64,000 bases of DNA from Flavobacterium frigoritolerans (GCF_025847275.1 NZ_JAOZEV010000010.1:1-64000); one strand, 5' to 3'. Positions 16,919-26,011 are shown, numbered from the stretch's first letter. Numbers and translations are program-made. The notes: generated from the sequence alone by a model not told the origin.

Positions 16919-19138
16919 TCAAACGTTGACATCACAGTCAACGTTTTTTGTTTCTACAATAAGACAATTTATAATTTTAAATAATTTTATAGATTCAAAA
17001 GGCTTTATGATGATATCATTTATCCCTGCAGAAATGGCTTCTTCAGTAATTTCATCTTTATCAAAAGCTGTCAATGCAACAATAGGTGTTTTTATGCCTT
17101 TTAAGCGTATTTTTCGCGTTGTCTCAAATCCATTCATCATTGGCATATTAATATCCATTAAAACCACGTCAAAAGACTCCATATCTAAAATTTCTAAAGC
17201 CGCATAACCATCATCAACAACAGTACAACTATAATTATTTTTTTCAATAATTTTTCTAGTAACAAGTTGATTAATCAGATTATCCTCGACAACTAAAACC
17301 TTAAACTTTTGATTTGAGGTTAAATCGACTTGAATATCATTAATTATACTTTTTGTTTTCTCCGGATCGTAATCAAAAGCTATTGTAAATGTAAATACAG
17401 TCCCTTCTCCAATATTACTTTCTAATGAGATTGAACTGCCAAATAATCCTAATAATCGTTTTACAATTGTTAATCCTAAGCCAGTTCCCTGATAATCTTC
17501 TTCGTTTCTACCTACTTGAACAAACTTCTCAAAAATCTTATCCTGATCAATAACAGCAATCCCCATCCCAGTATCTTTTACCTGAAATTCAATAAAATGT
17601 GCTTTTCCAACAATCTTAATCAAATCAGCAATAATAAACACCTCTCCATTTTTAGTGAATTTTAAAGCATTACTAACCAAGTTCATTAATATTTGAGCAA
17701 ATCTCAACTTATCTCCAATTAAATATTCTGGAATATCCGAATCAATAATTACTGCGATCTGATTGTTATTTTTTTGAGATAAAAAAGACAATGAATTCTT
17801 AATCATATTTATCTCATCGGATATATTAAAAGTCAAACTTTCAAGAACAACTTTATTTTCTTCAATTTTATTAATTTGGAGAATATCATTAACTAGGGAC
17901 AATAAATACCTAGCCGAGAATTTCAAAGAACTCAAATGCTGGCTTTTTGCCAATTCTTTATGTTCTTCTAGCAACATATTAGTAATGCCAACAACCCCAT
18001 ATAATGGTGTTCGTAATTCATGACTAATTGTAGATATAAATTGTGTTTTAAGTACCGAAGCCTCTTCTGCCTGTTCTTTAGCCTTAATAAGTTCTTCGTT
18101 TGTAAATAATAGCTTGGCGTTAGTTCTCTTTTTAAAAACAACATTTTTATATAACGTAACTATTAAAATCAAGAAAATACACGAAGTTAAAATAAATAAT
18201 AACACTATAATTCTAGACTTCCTTAAACTCAAATCCTGAACCCCTTTCTCGATCTCTATCTTTCCGATTTGTCTTTTATATTCATCTAATTCGAGATTAA
18301 AACCAGCTCTTTCTGCTTTCTTTAATTTCTCCTCGTTATAAATATTTTCTTTTACTGCATTATGCTTAATGATATTTTCATAAGCCTGTTTGTAGTCACC
18401 TATTTTATTCAAAAACTTAGAATACTCGATATAAGAATACAACAAATCAGATTTTTCAGTTCCAATCTTTCCATGCTTAATTGCTTCAATAAAATAAGCA
18501 TTCGCTTTAGTTTTGTCATTAACATGAGAATAATACATTCCGTTAAGCATATTAAAAACAACAATCGTAGATTCATTAAAGCGCTCTTTATGATGCTTAT
18601 TTATATAATTAAAATAAGGCAATGCTAATTTAAATTCTCCAATATCAAAATAAGCCCATGTAATATTTATATTAATTAAATAAACAAGGGCACTATCTTT
18701 CTCTTTTTTACTGTACTCAAGAGATTTTTTATAAAACTCAATTCCTTTTTTGTATTGTTTTTTTTCAAAACAATACATATTACCCAAATTGTTATTAATT
18801 CTATTTTTTAAAATATTATTAGTTGTTCTATTGGCAAAGGACAAGGCTTTTTTATAGTAGTATATTGCCTTATCAAATTCGGAAAATTCATTATAATTTG
18901 CCGCGATAATATTATATGAAACAGCTATTAAGTTGTTGTTTTTAACTATTAATGCTTGCTGTAAAGCAACTCGTGATACAATTAGAGATTTTTCGAAATC
19001 AGATTCTTTTAAATACCTAAGCGCCTTATCGGCAGTTTTTGAAATTTCTTGCTCTGATGGTAACTCTGTCTTAGCAATTGCAGATTCCCCAAAACAAATC
19101 ATCCAAAAAAGAATTAAAACAATACGAACTTTAGGCAT
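16919..19138 (-). CDS. TPR-containing hybrid sensor histidine kinase/response regulator
   Basis: A large membrane signalling protein, 739 residues from MPKVRIV (an ATG seven codons upstream is possible). Order: signal peptide, about six TPR-like repeats up to about 290 (for example FDKAIYYYKKALSFA, YKKGIEFYKKSLEYS) likely in the periplasm, one membrane helix near 312-335, a short coiled coil, HisKA with phospho-acceptor FISTISHELRTPLYG, an HATPase domain (NLVSNALKFT, DTGMGI, GTGLGLTIVKRLLGLFG) and a C-terminal receiver with DIN aspartate in VLMDINMPMMNGF. No output domain is attached, so it probably passes phosphate onward. The last ten codons overlap a hairpin that acts as terminator for the convergent helicase gene. 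Confidence 0.92.
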   Translation of the reverse strand: MPKVRIVLILFWMICFGESAIAKTELPSEQEISKTADKALRYLKESDFEKSLIVSRVALQQALIVKNNNLIAVSYNIIAANYNEFSEFDKAIYYYKKALSFANRTTNNILKNRINNNLGNMYCFEKKQYKKGIEFYKKSLEYSKKEKDSALVYLININITWAYFDIGEFKLALPYFNYINKHHKERFNESTIVVFNMLNGMYYSHVNDKTKANAYFIEAIKHGKIGTEKSDLLYSYIEYSKFLNKIGDYKQAYENIIKHNAVKENIYNEEKLKKAERAGFNLELDEYKRQIGKIEIEKGVQDLSLRKSRIIVLLFILTSCIFLILIVTLYKNVVFKKRTNAKLLFTNEELIKAKEQAEEASVLKTQFISTISHELRTPLYGVVGITNMLLEEHKELAKSQHLSSLKFSARYLLSLVNDILQINKIEENKVVLESLTFNISDEINMIKNSLSFLSQKNNNQIAVIIDSDIPEYLIGDKLRFAQILMNLVSNALKFTKNGEVFIIADLIKIVGKAHFIEFQVKDTGMGIAVIDQDKIFEKFVQVGRNEEDYQGTGLGLTIVKRLLGLFGSSISLESNIGEGTVFTFTIAFDYDPEKTKSIINDIQVDLTSNQKFKVLVVEDNLINQLVTRKIIEKNNYSCTVVDDGYAALEILDMESFDVVLMDINMPMMNGFETTRKIRLKGIKTPIVALTAFDKDEITEEAISAGINDIIIKPFESIKLFKIINCLIVETKNVDCDVNV
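16921..16949 (+). terminator. Terminator of the RNA helicase, inside the kinase coding end
   Basis: Perfect 10-base arms (16921-16930 and 16937-16946) with a six-base loop, followed by T residues on the plus strand. It encodes the final residues NVDCDVNV of the convergent kinase, so two functions share these bases. Confidence 0.75.
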
Positions 19139-19175
19139 AAACAGATGAAGTTTTACCAAATATACATTTAAAAAT

Positions 19176-19215
19176 AAAAAAGGAGCTGTATTTTATAAAT
19201 AAAATACAGCTCCTT
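19176..19215 (-). terminator. Terminator of the dicarboxylate/glutamate symporter
   Basis: Perfect 16-base arms (19180-19195 and 19200-19215) with a four-base loop. On the minus strand a T run follows. It lies between the symporter stop and the kinase start, so it ends the symporter transcript. Confidence 0.85.
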
Positions 19216-19301
19216 AAAATATATTTTCAACAAAAAAAGAATGCTATTTTCCTTGCTAAAAAGAACGTCCTTTTTAAAATTGTCTAATTAAATCTTCTAA
19301 T

Positions 19302-20600
19302 CTAGCTATTGGTATCACTAGGAACATCAAAATTAATTTCGTTATCACCTTCCCACTTCCCTACTACTGATGTAGCAAGAGCATTACCTAATACATTTGT
19401 GGCACTACGAAACATATCACAAAAATGATCAATTGGCAAGATTATAGCAATTCCTTCTATAGGAATATCAAACATACCACAAGTTGCGGCTACAACAACT
19501 AAACTTGCTCTTGGTACTCCGGCAATTCCTTTACTTGTTAACATTAAAACCAAAAGCATTACCATTTGAGTTCCTATGTCTAAATGTACACCATAGAACT
19601 GAGCAATAAAAATACTTGCAAAAGTCATATACATCATACTACCATCCAAGTTAAAAGAATAACCCAGCGGCAACATAAACGAAACAATTTTATCTTTTAC
19701 ACCAAATTCTTCTAACTCTTCTGTTAATTTAGGAAAAACAGCTTCACTACTTGTTGTCCCAAAAGCGATTGCAACAGGCCCTGTAATTCGTCTTAATAAC
19801 TCTGTCATTCTTCCTTTAAGGAAAATATATCCTACCAAAATCAAAACAGCCCACAAAGTACCTATCCCAATTAAAAAAGATCCAAAAAATTTGAAATATG
19901 TAATCAACAATTCCTCGGCATCCCTCACTGCAAATACTCCTGCAATAGCACCAAAAACCCCAATCGGAGCGAAGTTCATCACATAATTTACCATTTTAAG
20001 GACAATATGTGACATCTTATCCAGCGCATTAATAACTGGTTTCACAGTACTTCCTAATGAAGCTGCTGCTAATCCAAAAAAGATTGAAAATACTACAATT
20101 TGCAAAATTTCGTTGGTAGCCATTGCCTCAAAAATACTCTTAGGAACAATATGCGTAATAAAATTATCAAAAGATAATGTTTGTGTTTTAGCTGTTACTT
20201 CACTAGCAGCTGCCATATCAACATGATCTAATTTCAAACCCACTCCGGGTTGTAAAATATTTATATAAAATAACCCTATTAATAATGAAACAAAAGAAGC
20301 TGTAAAAAACCATGCTAATGCTTTTCCTCCAATTCGACCTACAGTTTTTATATCTCCTAATTTTGCAATTCCAACTACTAAAGTGGTAAACACTAAAGGA
20401 GAAATTATCATTTGTACCAAACGAATAAAAATAGTGGCCAGCATCTTTATTTTATCACTAAACTCTACAGCAGCTTCGTGCGAAATAGTGTTATGTAATA
20501 TAATCCCCAGTGTAGCACCAAGAAACATGGCAATAAGAATTTGCCCAGTTAGGCCTCTGAAAAAAGATGTTTTTTTGATTTCTGTTTTATTGTTCATCAA
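19302..20600 (-). CDS. Dicarboxylate/amino acid:cation symporter (DAACS family)
   Basis: An inner-membrane Na+ or H+ coupled carrier of 432 residues for C4-dicarboxylates or glutamate/aspartate. Eight or so membrane helices and the two re-entrant hairpins are evident: the serine-rich AFGTTSSEAVFPKL and the cation-site NLDGSMMYMTFASIFIAQ, followed by GIAGVPRASLVVVA and the substrate-contact region PIDHFCDMFRSATNVLGNALAT. The arginine in FRSATNV sits where family members bind the substrate carboxylate. Two adjacent ATGs offer starts at 20600 or 20597. It is a monocistronic unit with its own terminator. Substrate choice between glutamate and dicarboxylates is not resolved. Confidence 0.92.
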   Translation of the reverse strand: MMNNKTEIKKTSFFRGLTGQILIAMFLGATLGIILHNTISHEAAVEFSDKIKMLATIFIRLVQMIISPLVFTTLVVGIAKLGDIKTVGRIGGKALAWFFTASFVSLLIGLFYINILQPGVGLKLDHVDMAAASEVTAKTQTLSFDNFITHIVPKSIFEAMATNEILQIVVFSIFFGLAAASLGSTVKPVINALDKMSHIVLKMVNYVMNFAPIGVFGAIAGVFAVRDAEELLITYFKFFGSFLIGIGTLWAVLILVGYIFLKGRMTELLRRITGPVAIAFGTTSSEAVFPKLTEELEEFGVKDKIVSFMLPLGYSFNLDGSMMYMTFASIFIAQFYGVHLDIGTQMVMLLVLMLTSKGIAGVPRASLVVVAATCGMFDIPIEGIAIILPIDHFCDMFRSATNVLGNALATSVVGKWEGDNEINFDVPSDTNS

Positions 20601-20655
20601 GTGTTATTTGTATTATTAATTAAATATAAGACGCTCGCATGTCTTACGTATCTCT

Positions 20656-21714
20656 CTAATATGTTTTGTTTATCAAATGAAAATCTGCAAGAACTATTGC
20701 AACCATAGCTTCTACAATTGGTACAGCACGAGGAACAACACATGGATCGTGGCGTCCTTTACCTGTCATTGGTGTAATATTTCCTTTGTTATCCAATGAA
20801 TCCTGAGTTTGCATAATTGTTGCAACAGGTTTAAAAGCAACTCTAAAATAAATATCCATTCCGTTACTAATTCCTCCCTGAATACCACCCGAAAGATTCG
20901 TCTTGGTAGTTCCATCTGGATTATATAAATCGTTATGCTCACTTCCTTTCATTTCTGAACCCGAAAAACCGCTACCATATTCAAAACCTTTCACAGCATT
21001 GATAGAAAGCATTGCTTTTCCTAATTCAGCATGTAACTTATCAAAAACAGGCTCACCTAAACCTACAGGTACATTTTGAATCACACACGATACAACACCT
21101 CCTACAGTGTCTCCTTGTTTTCTTATATCTCTAATATATTCTTCCATCGTTGCTGCAGCAGCTTCATCTGGGCAACGAACTGGGTTATTTTCGGTTTTAG
21201 AAAAATCCAATTCTTGATATGGCGTATCTAAATGAATTGGTCCTACTGATGAAACATAAGCATTAATCTTAATGTTAGGTAACATCTGTTTTGCAATAGC
21301 TCCAGCAACAACTCTACTGGCAGTTTCACGGGCAGAGCTACGACCTCCACCACGGTAATCTCGAAAACCATATTTCTTGTCATAAACATAATCTGCATGA
21401 CTAGGTCGGTAATTATCTTTTATATGCGAATAATCATCTGACTTCTGATTTGTATTCGGAATAATAAAACCAATTGGAGTACCTGTAGTTTTTCCTTCAA
21501 AAACTCCAGATAAAAATTGCACATCATCTGGTTCCTTACGTTGGGTTACTATTGCCGATTGTCCTGGCTTTCTTCTAGACATCTCAAACTGAATTGCCTC
21601 AAGATCTAATGTTATCCCCGAAGGACAACCATCTATAATGCCGCCTAAAGCTTCACCATGCGATTCTCCAAATGTTGTAATTTTAAATAGTGTTCCGTAG
21701 CTATTTCCCGCCAT
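20656..21714 (-). CDS. aroC: Chorismate synthase
   Basis: Last enzyme of the shikimate pathway; it converts 5-enolpyruvylshikimate-3-phosphate to chorismate using reduced FMN, in the cytosol. The 352-residue sequence has the three family signatures: [14 protein letters not shown] near the N terminus, [19 protein letters not shown] in the middle, and [18 protein letters not shown] near the C terminus. Length is normal and no motif is disturbed. An exact TAnnTTTG box lies 17-24 bases upstream. The neighbours are unrelated, so the gene is not in an aromatic-amino-acid operon here. Confidence 0.97.
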   Translation of the reverse strand: MAGNSYGTLFKITTFGESHGEALGGIIDGCPSGITLDLEAIQFEMSRRKPGQSAIVTQRKEPDDVQFLSGVFEGKTTGTPIGFIIPNTNQKSDDYSHIKDNYRPSHADYVYDKKYGFRDYRGGGRSSARETASRVVAGAIAKQMLPNIKINAYVSSVGPIHLDTPYQELDFSKTENNPVRCPDEAAAATMEEYIRDIRKQGDTVGGVVSCVIQNVPVGLGEPVFDKLHAELGKAMLSINAVKGFEYGSGFSGSEMKGSEHNDLYNPDGTTKTNLSGGIQGGISNGMDIYFRVAFKPVATIMQTQDSLDNKGNITPMTGKGRHDPCVVPRAVPIVEAMVAIVLADFHLINKTY

Positions 21715-21730
21715 TGTAATTAGTTTTGAG

Positions 21731-21738
21731 CAAATGTA
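21731..21738 (-). promoter_or_regulatory. -7 promoter element of aroC
   Basis: Minus-strand TACATTTG, an exact TAnnTTTG match starting 24 bases before the aroC ATG. No clear TTG partner is seen, so confidence is moderate; if used, the leader is very short. Confidence 0.4.
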
Positions 21739-21903
21739 AGTTTTATGAATTAAATTAAAAAATTTAAAATTGGTATTATTATCTAAAGGTTAACTTGCAT
21801 AATCATCATGATTTCTTAAAATTGAAGAGTAATTGATAACTATTTATTAAAAACAAATCAACAACGGATTCTTTAAATTTGTTAAACACCAAATCAAAAA
21901 CAA

Positions 21904-22728
21904 TTGAAAAAAAGAAATGTTGAAGTTGTCGTTATATCAGATGTACATTTAGGAACCTACGGAAGCCATGCAAAAGAACTAAGCAACTACTTATCAAGCA
22001 TTAAACCAAAAATTCTAGTATTAAATGGGGATATAATTGATGCATGGCAATTTAGAAAATCGTACTTCCCAAAGTCCCATTTAAAGGTAATTCAAAAAAT
22101 TATTGGCTTCGCATCTAAAGGAACAAAAGTGTATTATGTAACTGGAAACCACGATGAAATCTTAAGAAAATTTAGCGAAATGTCCATGGGGAATTTTGCC
22201 CTAGTAGATAAATTAATTCTCGAATTAGATGATAAAAAAGCCTGGATTTTTCATGGAGATGTATTTGATGCTTCTGTACAACACTCAAAATGGATTGCAA
22301 AACTAGGCGGAATAGGTTATGATTATCTTATTTTAACCAATCGTTTTATAAATTGGTGCTTATCTAAAATAGATAGAGAACCTTACTCTTTTTCAAAAAA
22401 AATAAAGGCTAGTGTAAAAAAAGCCGTCAAACATATATCTGATTTTGAAACAACTGCAACAGATTTAGCTATCGAAAAAAAATACGACTATGTAATTTGT
22501 GGTCATATTCATGAACCCAAAATTGTAAAAAAAGAAAACAAAAATGGATCAACACTTTATCTAAATTCTGGAGACTGGATTGAGAATTTAACAGCATTGG
22601 AATATCATAAAAAAAGATGGAAACTATTTCATTACTCACAGATGAATTTTTTAGAAGAAGAAAATCTTTTTGAAATGGAAGACAACTTAAGCAATCAATT
22701 AATTACAGCACGCTTTATCCCTAAGTAA
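21904..22728 (+). CDS. LpxH-like metallophosphoesterase (UDP-2,3-diacylglucosamine diphosphatase family)
   Basis: A 274-residue calcineurin-type phosphoesterase. Metal-binding motifs appear in order: SDVHLG, LNGDIID, TGNHDE, FHGDVFD and CGHIHEP. The pattern and size match the LpxH/YbbF-type lipid A enzymes that cleave UDP-2,3-diacylglucosamine at the inner membrane; a broader UDP-sugar hydrolase role is possible. The only usable start is TTG at 21904: an in-frame stop lies at 21883-21885, and the next in-frame ATG is inside the fold. It is transcribed away from aroC with a 189-base divergent gap. Confidence 0.85.
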   Translation: MKKRNVEVVVISDVHLGTYGSHAKELSNYLSSIKPKILVLNGDIIDAWQFRKSYFPKSHLKVIQKIIGFASKGTKVYYVTGNHDEILRKFSEMSMGNFALVDKLILELDDKKAWIFHGDVFDASVQHSKWIAKLGGIGYDYLILTNRFINWCLSKIDREPYSFSKKIKASVKKAVKHISDFETTATDLAIEKKYDYVICGHIHEPKIVKKENKNGSTLYLNSGDWIENLTALEYHKKRWKLFHYSQMNFLEEENLFEMEDNLSNQLITARFIPK

Positions 22729-22829
22729 ATTCATTACTATTCTTCGGTAAAATTAATTTCGTAAAGCAAAAATGTGAATTATGAAACTTTTAACAAATTT
22801 TCTGTAAATTTAACTTATAATTCATATAA

Positions 22830-22837
22830 TAACTTTG
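22830..22837 (+). promoter_or_regulatory. -7 promoter element of the small barrel gene
   Basis: TAACTTTG matches TAnnTTTG exactly, ending 19 bases before the ATG at 22857. No clear TTG partner is seen. Confidence 0.45.
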
Positions 22838-22856
22838 TCAAAATAAATACTTACTT

Positions 22857-23342
22857 ATGAAAAAATTAATTTTGTCAGCTATTATGCTGCTAGGATTGGC
22901 ATTTACTGCACAGGCACAAGATATTTCTAAAAATGCACTTGGTTTGCGTTTAGGAGATAATCACGGATTTGGAGGAGAAATTTCTTACCAGAGAGCACTA
23001 TCGAAAAACAATAGAATTGAAGCGGATTTAGGTTGGAGAAACAGTAGAAACGTTGATGCTTTTAAATTAGTAGGTCTTTATCAATGGGTATGGAACATAG
23101 ACCAAGGTTTTAACTGGTATGCAGGTGTCGGTGGTGGTATCGGAAGCTGGAGCCATGATTACAATCAATATAAAGATGATGGAACTTTTGTATTTGCAGC
23201 TGGAAATATAGGTATCGAATACGGATTTAAAGAAGTGCCAATCTTACTTTCTCTAGATGCTAGACCAGAAATTGGTTCTGGATATTATGACGATGATAAT
23301 TTTGGATTTGATATCGGGTTAGGAATCAAATTTCAATTTTAA
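22857..23342 (+). CDS. Small outer-membrane beta-barrel protein
   Basis: A 161-residue exported protein with a clear signal peptide (ends TAQAQ at about residue 21). The rest alternates hydrophobic and polar residues in strand-like stretches, many starting or ending with aromatic residues, and ends GIGLGIKFQF, with the terminal phenylalanine expected of barrels inserted by BAM. The size suggests an eight-stranded barrel of the OmpA/OmpW-like or Lom type. Function is not known. It has its own -7 box and a strong terminator, suggesting separate, possibly high expression. Confidence 0.8.
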   Translation: MKKLILSAIMLLGLAFTAQAQDISKNALGLRLGDNHGFGGEISYQRALSKNNRIEADLGWRNSRNVDAFKLVGLYQWVWNIDQGFNWYAGVGGGIGSWSHDYNQYKDDGTFVFAAGNIGIEYGFKEVPILLSLDARPEIGSGYYDDDNFGFDIGLGIKFQF

Positions 23343-23359
23343 CAAAATGTATTTATAAA

Positions 23360-23396
23360 AAATCCTGTCGTTTAAAACGACAGGATTTTTTTTATT
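23360..23396. terminator. Bidirectional terminator after the barrel gene
   Basis: Stem of about 12-14 pairs (23360-23373 with 23375-23388) and a T run on the plus strand; an A run upstream makes it work for the convergent PrcB-like gene too. Its 3' T tract reaches the stop region of that gene at 23392. Confidence 0.85.
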
Positions 23397-23817
23397 TAAT
23401 AACAATTTCTTTTTTCGAATTTATCTTCACAACCGCATAAGGATAAGTAATCACTTGCATCACCATACTATCTGGAGCCGGAGCAGTCTCTTTAACAGTA
23501 ATAATAATGTTCTTATCTGTTTCTTCCACTTTTTCTACTCCTATAGAATAACCACCTGTGCTTTTCTCTCCCATATTCAAGATGATATAATTTGCTTTAT
23601 CAATATCATCTCCATCTATTTTACCTTTTAACGATTCATCGCTTAATAGCATCTTTATTTCGTTAGGTTCGCTTAATATTTCGAAAAAACGAATATTTCC
23701 ACCGCCGTCACTTTGTTGCGTCAAAACTTCATATAAGACCGTGCTTTTATCTACAGATTTAGTCGTTCCACAAGAAATTGCAAAAACAGAAATAAACAAT
23801 GCAAGTACCTTTTTCAT
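23392..23817 (-). CDS. PrcB-like lipoprotein
   Basis: A 141-residue lipoprotein (acylated at Cys16 in AISCGTT). The C-terminal half shows the PrcB C-terminal pattern: a glycine-rich turn STGGYSIGVEKVEE, a strand IIITVKETAPAPDSM, and a final YPYAVVKI. In oral spirochaetes PrcB is part of a protease complex, but small PrcB-type lipoproteins without an adjacent protease are common in Bacteroidota and their role is unclear. No protease gene is adjacent here. It lies 22 bases after bshA on the same strand and may be co-transcribed with it. Confidence 0.7.
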   Translation of the reverse strand: MKKVLALFISVFAISCGTTKSVDKSTVLYEVLTQQSDGGGNIRFFEILSEPNEIKMLLSDESLKGKIDGDDIDKANYIILNMGEKSTGGYSIGVEKVEETDKNIIITVKETAPAPDSMVMQVITYPYAVVKINSKKEIVIK

Positions 23818-23839
23818 TTTTAATTATTTAAATTAATAA

Positions 23840-24982
23840 TTACTTTATTTCTTTATAATCGTTAATTGCTTTTTGATATAAGGCCTCATACTTAGGCAAT
23901 ATATTTTTAATATCAAATTTCTTAGCAACTTCCAGAGCATTCGCTTTAAACACATTTAAAGTTGCATCATCCTTTAAAATTTTTAACGCATTCACAGCCA
24001 TTTCTTCAACATTACCAACATCACTTAAATATCCTGAATACCCTTCAAAATTTACTTCTGGCAAACCACCTGAATTACTCGAAATTACAGGAACCCCACA
24101 AGACATGGCTTCAAGCGCTGCTAAACCAAAACTCTCGGTTTCAGATGGCAATAAAAACAAATCAGTAAAGCACAAAATTTTATCTATTTCATTACTGTTT
24201 CCAAAAAAGATTACTTTATCGTAAATCCCTAACTCCTGGCATAAGATTTCGGCTTTTTCTTTTTCGGGACCATCACCGACCATCATTAATTTAGCAGGTA
24301 TTTCTTTCTGGATATTATAAAAAATCTTGATAATATCCGGAATGCGTTTTACTTTTCTAAAATTACTAATATGAGTAATAATTCGCTCATTCTCCTTAGC
24401 CATAACATATCTATGACAAGGAGCGTCTGGATCTTTCTTAACCTTATCCAATTCAATAAAATTAGGAATTACCTTAATTTTATTTTTAATATTGAATAAT
24501 TTCAAAGTATCATCTTTTAAACTCTGTGAAACAGAAGTCACATAATCTGATTTGTTAATACTAAAAGTCACAGCAGGCTTATAAAACGGGTGATTTCCTA
24601 CCAGAGTAATATCAGTTCCGTGAAGTGTTGTTATCATCGGAATATGAATCCCTTCGTTTTTAAGCATTTGTTTAGCCATATAGCCTGCATATGCGTGAGG
24701 AATTGCATAATGCACATGCAGAAGCTCAATCTTATATAACTTCACCATATCAACTAATTTGCTTGATAATGCCAATTCATAGGGCTGATAATGAAACAAA
24801 GGATATTCTGGAACGTTTACTTCGTGATAATGCACATTAGGATTCAAAAGTGCTAGCCTAACAGGCTGGCTATATGTTATAAAATGAATTTCGTGACCAC
24901 GTCTTGCTAATTCAAGGCCGAGCTCTGTTGCTACGACTCCACTCCCACCAAAAGTAGGATAACAAACTATTGCTATTTTCAT
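23840..24982 (-). CDS. bshA: N-acetyl-alpha-D-glucosaminyl L-malate synthase
   Basis: First enzyme of bacillithiol synthesis: a retaining GT4 glycosyltransferase that joins GlcNAc from UDP-GlcNAc to L-malate. The 380-residue protein opens MKIAIVCYPTFGGSGVVATE, the BshA signature, and has HVHYAIPHAY, TTLHGTDITLVG, the donor-binding GDGPEKEKAE and the GT4 acid motif ESFGLAALEAMSCGVPVISS. Length matches BshA (about 375-380). bshB and bshC are not in the window. Bacillithiol as the main thiol agrees with a Bacteroidota host. Confidence 0.95.
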   Translation of the reverse strand: MKIAIVCYPTFGGSGVVATELGLELARRGHEIHFITYSQPVRLALLNPNVHYHEVNVPEYPLFHYQPYELALSSKLVDMVKLYKIELLHVHYAIPHAYAGYMAKQMLKNEGIHIPMITTLHGTDITLVGNHPFYKPAVTFSINKSDYVTSVSQSLKDDTLKLFNIKNKIKVIPNFIELDKVKKDPDAPCHRYVMAKENERIITHISNFRKVKRIPDIIKIFYNIQKEIPAKLMMVGDGPEKEKAEILCQELGIYDKVIFFGNSNEIDKILCFTDLFLLPSETESFGLAALEAMSCGVPVISSNSGGLPEVNFEGYSGYLSDVGNVEEMAVNALKILKDDATLNVFKANALEVAKKFDIKNILPKYEALYQKAINDYKEIK

Positions 24983-25271
24983 GTATTAATTTTAGTATTA
25001 CGAAAGTACTTAAAATTAGCGTTGAATTAAAACTTTAGGTTGTTAATAATATTGTATTAATGGATTACTAGGCTTTTATATTTCTAGATTTTGTGACTTA
25101 AATAACAACTTATAATTATTTTTAAAAAGTACGTCTTTCCCTTTTGCAAAAGAACCAGCTGTCCCACTTTCTACTATATCTTTTCTAGTCTAAAAAGAAT
25201 ATCACTCTTTCCGATAGCTATTGAATAGGGTCAGATTTTAGGTTTACCTTAAATAAGACATTATTACTCTA
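24983..25271. other. Gene-free stretch upstream of bshA
   Basis: About 290 AT-rich bases without a credible coding frame or RNA. It presumably contains the bshA promoter (a minus-strand TACTTTCG lies near 24998-25005, a weak -7 match). Confidence 0.5.
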
Positions 25272-25308
25272 GGATCTTTGTCAAAGTTTTAAACTTTGAC
25301 AAAGATCC
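25272..25308. repeat. Perfect 37-base palindrome
   Basis: Arms of 18 bases (25272-25289 and 25291-25308) are perfectly complementary around a single T. The left arm reads GGATCTTTGTCAAAGTTT. It stands just outside the terminator of the minus-strand gene ending at 25369 and has no T run of its own, so it is more likely a dispersed palindromic repeat or a protein-binding or recombination site than a terminator. Confidence 0.7.
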
Positions 25309-25316
25309 AGAAACGC

Positions 25317-25348
25317 AAAAAGGCATAAAATATAAATTTCATGCCTTT
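25317..25348 (-). terminator. Terminator of the 160-residue conserved protein gene
   Basis: Arms AAAGGCAT (25319-25326) and ATGCCTTT (25341-25348), extended by an AT-rich inner stem, with a minus-strand T run, 20 bases past the stop at 25369. Confidence 0.75.
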
Positions 25349-25368
25349 AATACTATTCGAAAGTCTTT

Positions 25369-25851
25369 TTAGAAAAAACGACTATGCCAACTATCCGCCG
25401 CAGGAACTTCCCATGACTCATTGTATTCTTCGATATTATTTACAAGATTATTAAAAACAATCGTATTCTCTGATACTGATTTGTCTTTAACCATTTTTTT
25501 AAAATCAATTAAAGGTTTGTGGGCAATATGCTCACCTAATTTAAAAGTAACATTCATTTTATCAAGTAAATCAACATCGTACTTTTTCTCTAAACTCTGA
25601 ATAAACTCTACAGAGCTATCGATAGAGCATCCAGTAGCCGCTTGCACATCCTGATTTACAGCTAGTATTAAAAAACGGTTGTATTTCATTTGATATGAAG
25701 CTTCCAAACTAGTTCCGTGTGCAGCCCAACCCTCAATAAAAGATTGTAAAGCAGTTTCTATTTCAGAAAATTCTTCCTCAGAAAACTTTCTGTTTGATTG
25801 ATAAATCCAAATTTTGGATTCACCTGGTAAATTTTCAAAAGGGATATACAT
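25369..25851 (-). CDS. Conserved Bacteroidota protein, commonly mislabelled 'ABC transporter ATPase'
   Basis: A 160-residue soluble protein with no signal peptide, no membrane segment and no Walker A or signature motif, so the ATPase label often given to its relatives is not supported by sequence. Recognisable stretches are KIWIYQSNRKF, FIEGWAAHGTSLEASYQ, RFLILAVNQD and ATGCSIDSSVEFIQSLEK. The FxxxWxxHG and GCSIDxS elements are likely functional because of their Cys, His and Trp content. It is the last gene of the minus-strand redox/envelope cluster, 160 bases after the CCG protein. Function unknown. Confidence 0.75.
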   Translation of the reverse strand: MYIPFENLPGESKIWIYQSNRKFSEEEFSEIETALQSFIEGWAAHGTSLEASYQMKYNRFLILAVNQDVQAATGCSIDSSVEFIQSLEKKYDVDLLDKMNVTFKLGEHIAHKPLIDFKKMVKDKSVSENTIVFNNLVNNIEEYNESWEVPAADSWHSRFF

Positions 25852-26011
25852 TTTAATTATTTTATATTATGTTATTGTTTTTTTTAGGTTTCTGGTTGAA
25901 AAAACTTTTTAAGTTATTTCGTTCTTCTTTTAACTTTCAATCTAAAAACCTTTAATGCTTTGATTTTTAAAACACTTAGAATCTCTAAACTTAATCATTT
26001 AGAACCTTAAC

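Noticed and set aside
25200..25308. Degraded insertion sequence suggested by the palindrome upstream of the 160-residue gene.
   Set aside because: No transposase remnant or flanking duplication could be found by reading the surrounding bases.
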